Positions 45,384-53,444 of a DNA stretch of 64,000 nt are shown here, piece after piece. The notes beneath the pieces were generated by a model that was not told the origin of the DNA, ran no database searches, and was given only the letters and a program-made list of their open reading frames with translations. Both the position numbers and the translations under genes were made by a program. The stretch comes from Rhizophagus prolifer (Eukaryota; Glomeromycota; Glomeromycetes; Glomerales; Glomeraceae), in contig NQWY01033937.1 in assembly GCA_019425655.1 (NCBI GenBank), positions 26,471 to 90,470 on the forward strand. Direction: 5' to 3'. Each line of letters opens with the position of its first letter. Within the stretch, counting starts at the first letter, position 1.

Positions 45384-46274
45384 ATGCTAAATCGCCTAAT
45401 CCAAAAAAAATGGTACAAATACCAGCAAGCAAAAAAAGCAAAATCTTATAATTCTCATTGGTATATACGTTTTGGCTGGCTAGAACAACCTTTTACAGCA
45501 CTTGAACAATTAGATTCACTCTTTGAAATCCATTCACCTAGAAAATTTACATTTGCAGATAGCTTTTATGCTTATGAAAATGATCGTCATTTCATTTTCT
45601 TTGAAGAAGTTGATGATGAACATCCTGTAGGCTTTCTTTCTGTCTTAGAGGTTTTTAAAGATGGTACATACACATCACCTAAAGCTATTTTAAAGCTCGA
45701 CTATCACCTATCCTATCCTTGCGTATTTAAAATAGATAACACTTGGTACATGATTCCTGAGTCTTCTGCCAACAAAACGATTGAGCTTTGGAAATGTACT
45801 GAATTTCCACTGAAATGGGAAAAGCATTCTAATCTGATCGAGAATATCGAAGCAGTCGACAGCACCCCTTTCTATCATGAAGGCTTATGGTATCTTTTTA
45901 CTTCAACGCGTCGTGATTGTAAGAAATTTGGTGATCGTTTAGATCTATTCTTTACCGAAGATATTTTAAATCCGAACTGGCAAGAGCACCCAATGAACCC
46001 AGTGTGCCGAGGCAGTCAGCAGTTCCGTATGGCGGGTAAACCTTTTATTTATAAAGGCCAATTGGTTCGACCAAGCCAAGACTCTTTAAAACGTTATGGC
46101 GGTAATATCGAATTAAAAGCGATTACTCAACTTAGCCCGACAGCTTACGAAGAAAAATTACTAGAAATAGTTTTACCAGACTGGGATCAAGCAGATGACG
46201 GTTGCCATACCATTAATGTCGAAGATAACTTCGTGGTACTTGATGCCATCCGCCTTACACCGAAGAATAATTAA
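45384..46274 (+). CDS. Beta-propeller protein, glycosidase-like (outer-core ghy type)
   Basis: The 296-residue protein has repeated blades typical of the GINT1 N-terminal / GH43-like five-bladed propeller: PRKFTFADSFYAYENDRHFIFFEE, YHLSYPCVFKIDNTWYMIPESS, DSTPFYHEGLWYLFTSTRR and FRMAGKPFIYKGQLVRPSQD. In Acinetobacter outer-core loci a similar gene is called ghy (recollection). Whether it acts as a hydrolase, a transferase or a binding module is unknown. No signal peptide. Its stop overlaps the stop of the convergent glycosyltransferase gene by four bases. Confidence 0.75.
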   Translation: MLNRLIQKKWYKYQQAKKAKSYNSHWYIRFGWLEQPFTALEQLDSLFEIHSPRKFTFADSFYAYENDRHFIFFEEVDDEHPVGFLSVLEVFKDGTYTSPKAILKLDYHLSYPCVFKIDNTWYMIPESSANKTIELWKCTEFPLKWEKHSNLIENIEAVDSTPFYHEGLWYLFTSTRRDCKKFGDRLDLFFTEDILNPNWQEHPMNPVCRGSQQFRMAGKPFIYKGQLVRPSQDSLKRYGGNIELKAITQLSPTAYEEKLLEIVLPDWDQADDGCHTINVEDNFVVLDAIRLTPKNN

Positions 46275-47305
46275 GTTTTCAGCAGGCCTTTATAAATATT
46301 AAGCGTCTGCTCAGCCATGGCTGGTACAGTCAGTTCAGCCTTGGCTTTTGCATATAAAGGGCTAAAGTCGTGTTGAGCCTCAGGTTGAAGCGCACATTTA
46401 ATCGCTTTTGCTAAACCTTGTGCATCTCCAATTTCTGCCAGATATTGCTCCGGCAACCACTCAATCACACCGTTCACTTTGGTTGAAGCCATTGCTTTAT
46501 CGGCCTGTAAACCTTCGACCATGACGAGTGGAAAACCTTCACGATCTGATGACAAAACCACGATATCTGCTAATTGCACCAGATCTCGAGCATCCGTTCT
46601 AAACCCAAGAAAAGCGACCCGATCTTGCATGTTTAATTCACTGACTTGTTTTTCTAAACTTGCTCGAAGTGAACCATCACCAATAATCCATAAATTGGCA
46701 TCAATCTGTTGCATCGACTCAATCAGCAAACTGATATTTTTTACTGGCTCTAGACGTCCAATACACATAACAACTTTTTTGCTTGCATCTAGCTCAGCAA
46801 AATCTTTTTGAATCGATTGAAATAACTTTTCTTTATTTTCAACTGTAAGTACAGGTTGAGGATAGACCCCGTTGTAAACCACATGTGCTTTAGACTCAGG
46901 TATGTCTTGCGTGAGTGCTTGGCTCACCGCAATAACAGCATCGCCCGTTAAATAAGCAGACTTATTCTTTTTAGTACCATGTACTGTTGTCACAAATTTT
47001 GGGCCAGATAAAAATGGCTTAATTCGGGCAATCAGTTCCGCCGCCTTTCCTGCTTGTGCATGAACAATAGTAGGTTGAATTTGCTGGATAAGATTTTTAA
47101 GTTGCCAGAGTAAAAAAATATTCCAACGGCTACGTGCAAAATCAACCGCATGAAAATGTACTTGTTGGCTAAACTTGTCTAGATAGCAAGGATGTGCAAT
47201 CACATGTACTTCATGATTTAAAGCGAGCTCATTAACAAGGTTAAAAGTGTGCTGTTCTAAACCACCAACTCCACCACTAGTTGCCAATACCTGAACAATT
47301 TTCAT
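46271..47305 (-). CDS. Glycosyltransferase family 4 (GT-B)
   Basis: The 344-residue enzyme has the GT4 layout: an N-terminal acceptor domain with ATSGGVGGLEQHTFNLVNEL, and a C-terminal donor domain with VVMCIGRLEPVKNISLLIESM, LWIIGDGSLRASLE and VLSSDREGFPLVMVEGLQADKAM, the E-x7-E type sugar-nucleotide site. It should add one sugar of the LOS core. It is the last gene of the coupled minus-strand group from 49857, starting seven bases after the preceding stop. Confidence 0.9.
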   Translation of the reverse strand: MKIVQVLATSGGVGGLEQHTFNLVNELALNHEVHVIAHPCYLDKFSQQVHFHAVDFARSRWNIFLLWQLKNLIQQIQPTIVHAQAGKAAELIARIKPFLSGPKFVTTVHGTKKNKSAYLTGDAVIAVSQALTQDIPESKAHVVYNGVYPQPVLTVENKEKLFQSIQKDFAELDASKKVVMCIGRLEPVKNISLLIESMQQIDANLWIIGDGSLRASLEKQVSELNMQDRVAFLGFRTDARDLVQLADIVVLSSDREGFPLVMVEGLQADKAMASTKVNGVIEWLPEQYLAEIGDAQGLAKAIKCALQPEAQHDFSPLYAKAKAELTVPAMAEQTLNIYKGLLKT

Positions 47306-47312
47306 AGCTTGC

Positions 47313-48080
47313 CTACTTATTTTTATCTTTATTCAGAGTCTGTTCAAATAGTTTGGCTTCTTTTAGAAATGCATAAAATGCGTTAATCATACTATTTACG
47401 AAACCACGCCAACCATTTAAGAAACTACGGCGAATGAAATAAGACTTCATAAAAGTCACTGGCATTACCAAAACCAATTTTGCAACGCTTGGAGACTTTC
47501 CTTTTTGGAATTTCTCTAATGCTTTTAAATTGGAATATTGGTTATTTTTTTCGACTTTAACAAAAATGCTCGACTCGCCATAATGATAAATATCATGTTG
47601 AGCACGCTGAGATTCACCGTCCACGATCACATTTTCATGGACTTTATTAGCAAGGTCATAATGTCCTTTAGACTTACGGAAAAAACGCACCTTTGCATGT
47701 TTCTTAGTATGTTTACTGTTCGGAACACCTAAAAATACATCATTAATTGGAGTGATTAATGCATCAAGCTTGTTCTGCTGAATAGTATCAACAATCTCTT
47801 GTTTTAATTCATTAGATAAGACTTCGTCACCATCTAAATTGAGTACCCAATCATTTCGGCATTTTGCTAAGGCCAAACTTTTTTGCCCAGCATAACCCTG
47901 CCAGTCTTGATGAGAAATATGCGTATTTTCAAAACGATCTGCAATTTCATAAGTATTATCAGTACTCCCAGAGTCTAAAATAATGACTTCATCAAACTCA
48001 CTGACACTTTGCAAAGTTCGTTCTAGCCAAGCACCACAGTCCAAAGTAACAATATAAACACTACATGGAATTTTATTCAT
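47313..48080 (-). CDS. Glycosyltransferase family 2, WaaE/KdtX type
   Basis: The 255-residue enzyme shows the GT-A fold of LPS-core beta-1,4-glucosyltransferases: CSVYIVTLDCGAWLERTLQSV, EVIILDSGSTDNTYEIA, GYAGQKSLALAKCRNDWVLNLDGDEVLS (with the DGDE metal site) and RRSFLNGWRGFVNSMINAFYAF near the C-terminus. It should act on the inner or near-outer core. The start overlaps the deacetylase stop by four bases. Confidence 0.9.
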   Translation of the reverse strand: MNKIPCSVYIVTLDCGAWLERTLQSVSEFDEVIILDSGSTDNTYEIADRFENTHISHQDWQGYAGQKSLALAKCRNDWVLNLDGDEVLSNELKQEIVDTIQQNKLDALITPINDVFLGVPNSKHTKKHAKVRFFRKSKGHYDLANKVHENVIVDGESQRAQHDIYHYGESSIFVKVEKNNQYSNLKALEKFQKGKSPSVAKLVLVMPVTFMKSYFIRRSFLNGWRGFVNSMINAFYAFLKEAKLFEQTLNKDKNK

Positions 48081-48832
48081 AACTTATAACGTCCTTTAGC
48101 AAGGGCGATACGCATCTGTAAAGCATTCATGGCACCATGCGTGCTGACACGTGGAATATTAAATTGATTACCTGCTTCATACGCTTCGATTTTTTTTCGA
48201 GTCGATACTGCATTTTTAAAGCCAATCTCTTGAGCCATTTTCTGGTGCTTTTCGTTAAAACGGCCAAATGGATAAGCAAAGCTTGGGCACTTCCCAACTA
48301 ATGCTTCAACGTCGCGTTTAGACTGAAGCATTTCATCGTAAGCAGTTTTATCATCAAGTTTAAGTAAGTTCACATGGTGCTGCGTGTGCGCACCAAATTC
48401 AATCAAACCAGAGTTCGCCATTTCATGGATTTGCTCATGAGTTAGCTTTTCAATACCTTCAATTTGCGTCGCCAAATAAATAGTTGCTTTCGCATTATAT
48501 TTTTTAAGTAATGGATAGGCATACAGATAATTATCCATAAAGCCATCATCAAAACTTAAAGCAACCACATTTTTTTGATTGCGGTATTGTTCAAGCTCAG
48601 AGACAAAGCAAAAAGTAGTGTCTTTACGCTTCAACAACTGTAAAAATTGTTCAAACTTTTCAGGAGGCATATTCATGCCAGAGGCTGCATCTTTAGGGGT
48701 AACCTGATGCAACATCACAATGCGTGGTAGTTTATTCGAACGAAATGGAAGCCAGAAAGTGTAATTACCCAGCACATATAACAGTGCAGCAAGTGCTAGT
48801 AGGCCTACCGCAACGTACAAAAACCACATCAT
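48077..48832 (-). CDS. Polysaccharide deacetylase (NodB domain)
   Basis: The 251-residue protein has one N-terminal membrane helix (about 3-24) and a carbohydrate esterase 4 domain: VALSFDDGFMDNY (catalytic/metal Asp pair), GAHTQHHVNL (metal His) and SFAYPFGRFN. It probably removes an N-acetyl group from an amino sugar of the LOS core; free amino sugars are known in Acinetobacter LOS. In outer-core loci this gene is called pda1 (recollection). It overlaps both neighbouring genes by four bases. Confidence 0.9.
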   Translation of the reverse strand: MMWFLYVAVGLLALAALLYVLGNYTFWLPFRSNKLPRIVMLHQVTPKDAASGMNMPPEKFEQFLQLLKRKDTTFCFVSELEQYRNQKNVVALSFDDGFMDNYLYAYPLLKKYNAKATIYLATQIEGIEKLTHEQIHEMANSGLIEFGAHTQHHVNLLKLDDKTAYDEMLQSKRDVEALVGKCPSFAYPFGRFNEKHQKMAQEIGFKNAVSTRKKIEAYEAGNQFNIPRVSTHGAMNALQMRIALAKGRYKL

Positions 48833-49857
48833 GCATAAACCTCATGTGACCATTCATAATCTTCTGAAAGGGGCTGCTTAAATGTCACTTCAACCATATA
48901 TTGGGTGATGCGTTTAGCATTAAAAGATCTACGTGTTTTCTCCCAGCCCTCTTTCGCTATTTTTTCAGCCTGATCTGGGTTTTGATCAAAGAATTGGATC
49001 TTCTTAGCCAAATCAAATTGATCATCAAAGTAAACCACTTCCTGCTCAGTATAGAGTTTCTCAAAACCTGGAATTCTTGGGCTAAAGGTGAGTAAACCAT
49101 TACCAGTCAGCTGTACAATACGGTCAGAACTATACAAGGTTACGTCATTACGGCGTGAGTAATTAAGTCCCATTTTTGTTTCAGACAAAACCTTATAATA
49201 AGCTTTACCATAAACACCTGGTTGTTCAAAACAGCCATAATATTGATAGTTTACATGACCTTGTTGCAGAGAATCTGCTAAGTCCTTTAAGAACTTTTCA
49301 CGCTCAGGTTCTTTATAAACCACACCGCAGAAGATAAAAGTTTTATCCGTTTTAGAGTTTGAAAACTGCTGTAGTGTTTCTACATTACGATGACCCACAT
49401 TAGGCAGATAGGCTACGCTTAAATGAGGCTGCTTTAATTTCTGTAGATACTCACCACCAGTTGTACAGAAAATAGCATCTAAATACGGAGAGAATGCTTT
49501 TACAAAGCCAAGTTTGCTCTCTAAATAAAGCGGGTCAACATACCAAAATGCAATTTTAGTATTTGGATGAGCTTCTTTAATTTGTCTGAGGACATCTGGA
49601 CTCATCAAGTCACTATGACCAATAAGTACCAGATCAGGCTCAATATTATTGACGACTTTTAATACTTCTTTGTTGGCCCAATTAGCACCCAGTTTTTTTG
49701 TTTTAAAAATGGTGCCCATTCGAGCCATATCACGAAAACTAAAATCATAAACGAAATGGCCATTTTCAATTAATCCGGCAGAAATTTTACGGTCTGTGCA
49801 GTAAAAATGAGCGCCTTGTTTATTAAAGCCAAAATTTGCGATATGCAATATTTTCAT
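48829..49857 (-). CDS. Glycosyltransferase (CgeB / GT1-like, GT-B)
   Basis: The 342-residue protein has DLVLIGHSDLMSPDVLRQIKEAHPNTKIAFWYVDP in the N-terminal half and KMGLNYSRRNDVTLYSSDRIVQLTGNGLLTFSPRIPGFEKLY in the C-terminal donor-binding half, a pattern of CgeB-like spore/LPS glycosyltransferases. It is the first gene of the coupled minus-strand group (GT, deacetylase, GT2, GT4). The precise sugar is unknown. It diverges from the phosphoethanolamine transferase gene. Confidence 0.82.
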   Translation of the reverse strand: MKILHIANFGFNKQGAHFYCTDRKISAGLIENGHFVYDFSFRDMARMGTIFKTKKLGANWANKEVLKVVNNIEPDLVLIGHSDLMSPDVLRQIKEAHPNTKIAFWYVDPLYLESKLGFVKAFSPYLDAIFCTTGGEYLQKLKQPHLSVAYLPNVGHRNVETLQQFSNSKTDKTFIFCGVVYKEPEREKFLKDLADSLQQGHVNYQYYGCFEQPGVYGKAYYKVLSETKMGLNYSRRNDVTLYSSDRIVQLTGNGLLTFSPRIPGFEKLYTEQEVVYFDDQFDLAKKIQFFDQNPDQAEKIAKEGWEKTRRSFNAKRITQYMVEVTFKQPLSEDYEWSHEVYA

Positions 49858-49982
49858 TCTAAACTCTATAATTCCATCAATTCTGGAGATGAACTAAAAT
49901 ATTATATCATGCCTGAATTTATGTAGACCCTGTTAGCAAAATATAGGATGATATCGCGCTTTTACACTTGGAACAGCTTAGC

Positions 49983-51557
49983 GTGATTTTTCGATTCAAA
50001 ACAGGAAAGTTATGGTTCTTTATTTATTGCTTTATGCTGCTTGTTCCATCATTCATTATTTCCAGTGATGGTTTTTTCAAAGCATTATATCCGCTTATTT
50101 TTTTCGTTTTTTTAATTTACCATTACCGCCGTTTTTTCTGGCTTAGCTTACCTATTTACCTTCTAACACCTTTTGCACTTTATTACGAAATTACCTATAA
50201 CGCCCCAACTGAAATTTCAGTATGGCTCACAATTTTGGGAAGTTCCACAACTGAAGGCAGAGTCTATTTATCGACATTAGATATTCCTTTAGCAATTGGT
50301 TTGATTATTGCCTATATCATTCCTTTGGCTTTCTTTTATCATTTTATTCCAAATCAAAAGCTAAACACTCCAATATGGGTACGTATTTTAGCTTTATGTC
50401 TTATTTTTTCGCCAATTCAACGCTACCTTAAAGCACCTGATCATCAGCAAGGTTTCCTAAATGTATATCGTCATTTTAAACAATCTTATCCTTTAAATTT
50501 AGTGCTCGGTTTACCAGCAGCCAGCCTTGAAGTAAATCGTGTAAAAGACTTCATAGCCACACAAAATGAAATTGAATGTACACAAGTTAAAGAAACTCGA
50601 CCTACCATTACGGTATTGGTTATTGGGGAAAGTGCTCGACGCGATCGTTTAAGTTTATTTGGCTATACCAAAAATAATACAACACCCTATCTAGCAAAAT
50701 ATAAGAAAGATTTATGGTTATTTAATAATACGATTTCAGGTTCTTATATGACCAGTAAGTCTGTACCCACCTTACTAACAGGAAAGCTCAACGGAACTGA
50801 TAATTTAAGTCCTTCTATTGTAAATGCGTTCAATGCAGCAGGCTACAAAACTTATTGGTTTAGCGCACAAGCTCAATATGGAGAATATGATTCTCTTGTC
50901 TCAGCCTATGCATCTTCTGCTCAAGAAGCCCAATTTTTGACGCAACATTCATATTCAGCATCACTTGAAACGCATTACGATGAAGAGCTACTCAAATCAT
51001 TTGACCGAGCTTTATCAGAGAAAAAACATCATAAATTCATTGTTTTACACCTTTACGGCTCACATGCAGATTTTACAAAACGCTATCCACCGCAATTTAA
51101 TAAATTTAAAGATACCTATGACAATACGGTACTTTATACAGATTACTTGCTCAACGAAGTCATTCAAAAATTAAAAGCAACTAATCTAGATGCCAACTTA
51201 ATTTATACATCTGACCATGGATTAAACCTTGGAGAATGTAAAGAAAATAGCTCACTGCATTTAGACATGAAAAATAATTTTGATGTCCCTTTAATTATGT
51301 GGAGTTCAAACTCTTGGAAGCAACATCATCCAGAAATGGCGAGGACTCTTTCCAAAGAACAAAGCAATCCTATAAGTTCAATTAATATATTACCTACAGT
51401 TTTAGATATGCGAGGGATTCACTGTAAAAATATTTCTCAAGACAGATCATTATTTAATGCAAAGTTCAAAACATATCCAAGAGAAATTTTAGCAACATCA
51501 GAAACGGTCAACTATGATAAAGGTCATGATGATAGCCAATGTCATTTAGTGAGCTGA
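49983..51557 (+). CDS. Lipid-associated phosphoethanolamine transferase (EptA/CptA family)
   Basis: The 524-residue enzyme has five N-terminal membrane helices (to about 150) and a periplasmic sulfatase-fold domain: VIGESARRDRLSLFGY (metal Glu), SGSYMTSKSVPTLLTGK (Thr nucleophile, matching the TAxSxP position of EptA), HLYGSHADF and YTSDHGLNLGE (metal Asp and His). It moves phosphoethanolamine from phosphatidylethanolamine to a surface sugar or lipid A. Its place inside the outer-core locus favours a core sugar. GTG at 49983 is the likely start (GGA upstream); a TTG at 49968 is possible. Its end overlaps the convergent ELM1-type gene by 16 bases. Confidence 0.87.
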   Translation: MIFRFKTGKLWFFIYCFMLLVPSFIISSDGFFKALYPLIFFVFLIYHYRRFFWLSLPIYLLTPFALYYEITYNAPTEISVWLTILGSSTTEGRVYLSTLDIPLAIGLIIAYIIPLAFFYHFIPNQKLNTPIWVRILALCLIFSPIQRYLKAPDHQQGFLNVYRHFKQSYPLNLVLGLPAASLEVNRVKDFIATQNEIECTQVKETRPTITVLVIGESARRDRLSLFGYTKNNTTPYLAKYKKDLWLFNNTISGSYMTSKSVPTLLTGKLNGTDNLSPSIVNAFNAAGYKTYWFSAQAQYGEYDSLVSAYASSAQEAQFLTQHSYSASLETHYDEELLKSFDRALSEKKHHKFIVLHLYGSHADFTKRYPPQFNKFKDTYDNTVLYTDYLLNEVIQKLKATNLDANLIYTSDHGLNLGECKENSSLHLDMKNNFDVPLIMWSSNSWKQHHPEMARTLSKEQSNPISSINILPTVLDMRGIHCKNISQDRSLFNAKFKTYPREILATSETVNYDKGHDDSQCHLVS

Positions 51558-52426
51558 TGCACGACCCGATCCGCTTCCTGTAGGAGCTGTCCTTCAGGAA
51601 GCAAGTTTATGTCAGATACGTTCGCTATAAACTTTTTCTCTAGTAGCACATCAACCGAATTGGTAATACGGTCTTGTTTGATTCTATCCATTGCAATCAC
51701 ACCGACTCGGCAACCCGCAGTAAGTGCCTCATAAATCATAGAAACACTATCTTCTGTTACCCACACCGCTTCTGCTTTTTGCATTTCCTCAAAAATCCAG
51801 CCCTGAGGAGTTTGCTCAACTGGACATATCTGTAAATACTGGGCGAAGCTTTCCTGTCTTAAAATATTGATAAATTTCGCAGGGGTACGACGTGAGGTCG
51901 TTAAAATAATTTCAGAGTTTGGATTATGCTCAACTATTTGTTGAACACTCAATAATACTTTTTCTTGGTTCCATTGATGTCGTTTAGATGAACCACCCAA
52001 TGCAATTAAAATTCTGGCTTTTTGATGGCGGTTTTCATTACGAATTGGATTTAATGCACCGCGAGTAACAATAACACGGCTATTTGCTGGAATACCATCG
52101 TGCTCGGGAATTACGGCATAGTCAAACCAAGCAATCGGCAAATTCGGCTTCATTAAAATAAGGGTCTTGGCCTTTTTGAAAATTTTGCCTAACAACCAGA
52201 CACGAAAGTGCGTATGGCTCCCGACTCCAAATATAAAATCGGGTGCTTGTTCAAATAAAGTATTTTTTGAAGAGAAAAGTGCTTTGATTAAGGAAATAAT
52301 AGGCAAATCATGAATGGAAACTTCTTCAAATGTTGCATTTGCCTGCTGTCTTTGCATCGCCTGAAATAAACCCAAAGCCTGTGAGCGATGCCCTGCTTTA
52401 CCATCAGAGACATAGACAATATGCAT
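51542..52426 (-). CDS. ELM1/GtrOC1-family putative glycosyltransferase
   Basis: The 294-residue protein opens MHIVYVSDGKAGHRSQALGLFQAM and has PDFIFGVGSHTHFRVWLL, ILIALGGSSKRHQWNQEKVLL and AVWVTEDSVSMIYEALTAGCRVGVIAMDR, the DUF1022/ELM1 pattern, which resembles GT-B glycosyltransferases. In Acinetobacter the gene next to ilvE in the outer-core locus is gtrOC1 (recollection), and position and family agree here. Its sugar is unknown. Confidence 0.85.
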   Translation of the reverse strand: MHIVYVSDGKAGHRSQALGLFQAMQRQQANATFEEVSIHDLPIISLIKALFSSKNTLFEQAPDFIFGVGSHTHFRVWLLGKIFKKAKTLILMKPNLPIAWFDYAVIPEHDGIPANSRVIVTRGALNPIRNENRHQKARILIALGGSSKRHQWNQEKVLLSVQQIVEHNPNSEIILTTSRRTPAKFINILRQESFAQYLQICPVEQTPQGWIFEEMQKAEAVWVTEDSVSMIYEALTAGCRVGVIAMDRIKQDRITNSVDVLLEKKFIANVSDINLLPEGQLLQEADRVVHQLTK

Positions 52427-52448
52427 AAAAGCTCCCTAAGCCAAAAAT

Positions 52449-52477
52449 AAAAAGGCGAAACTAAAGTTCGCCTTTTT
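52449..52477. terminator. Terminator behind ilvE
   Basis: AAAAAGGCGAA / TTCGCCTTTTT stem with a seven-base loop; active on minus for the glnE-ilvE unit. Confidence 0.88.
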
Positions 52478-52493
52478 ATGTTAACGGATTAAC

Positions 52494-53420
52494 TTATTTT
52501 ACGTAAGTTAACCAGTGTTCATATTTCGGATTTCTACCCTGAACTGCATCAAAGTAAGTTTTTTGGATTTCAGTGGTAATTGGGCCACGAGTACCCGAAC
52601 CGATTGGACGGTCATCATATTCACGAATTGGTGTTACTTCAGCAGCAGTACCTGTGAAGAATGCTTCGTCTGCGATATAGAATTCGTCACGTGTAATACG
52701 GCGCTCAACAACTTGATAGCCAAGATCTCTAGCGATTGTCATCACAGTTTGACGTGTAATACCGTCAAGTGCACCGCCAGCGATATCTGGAGTGTGTAAA
52801 ACGCCATCTTTAATCAAGAATACGTTTTCACCTGAACCTTGGCATACATAACCTTGTGGGTCCATGAGCATTGCTTCATCGTAACCAGAGTGTGCAACTT
52901 CTTGGTGAGCAAGAATTGATAACGTGTAGTTACCAGATGCTTTTGCTTTACACATAGTCACGTTTGGATGATGGTGAGTAAATGATGAAGTTTTAACGCG
53001 AATACCTTTAGCCATCGCTTCATCACCAAGGTATGCACCCCACGCCCATGCAGCAACAGCGGCATGAATGGTGTTATTTGTTGCTGCAATACCTAGTTTC
53101 TCTGAACCGATCCAGATTAATGGGCGTAAATAGCAAGAAGCTAATTTATTTTCACGAACAACATCAATTTGTGCTTGTTCAAGCGTTGCTTGATCATACG
53201 GCACTTTCATTTGATAAATTTTTGCTGAATTTAACAAACGTTTTGTGTGGTCTTGAAGACGGAAAATGGCAGTACCTTTAGGCGTTTCATAAGCACGAAC
53301 ACCCTCAAATACGCCCATACTGTAGTGTAATGTATGGGTTAAAACGTGAATCTTTGCATCACGCCAGTCAATTAATTTTCCATCTTGCCAAATAAAACCA
53401 TCACGATCAGCCAAATTCAT
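52494..53420 (-). CDS. ilvE: Branched-chain amino acid aminotransferase
   Basis: IlvE is a fold-type IV PLP enzyme for the last step of Leu, Ile and Val synthesis. The 308-residue product begins LADRDGFIWQDGKLIDW and has HYSMGVFEGVRAYET, the lysine in CKAKASGNYTLS (Schiff base), GSGENVFLIKDG and FFTGTAAEVTPIREYDDRPIG. The ATG at 53420 follows GGAGTG; a TTG four codons upstream lacks support. It follows glnE by 24 bases on the same strand and forms the other flank of the LOS outer-core locus. Confidence 0.96.
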   Translation of the reverse strand: MNLADRDGFIWQDGKLIDWRDAKIHVLTHTLHYSMGVFEGVRAYETPKGTAIFRLQDHTKRLLNSAKIYQMKVPYDQATLEQAQIDVVRENKLASCYLRPLIWIGSEKLGIAATNNTIHAAVAAWAWGAYLGDEAMAKGIRVKTSSFTHHHPNVTMCKAKASGNYTLSILAHQEVAHSGYDEAMLMDPQGYVCQGSGENVFLIKDGVLHTPDIAGGALDGITRQTVMTIARDLGYQVVERRITRDEFYIADEAFFTGTAAEVTPIREYDDRPIGSGTRGPITTEIQKTYFDAVQGRNPKYEHWLTYVK

Positions 53421-53444
53421 GGAACACTCCAAATTGTTATAAAA

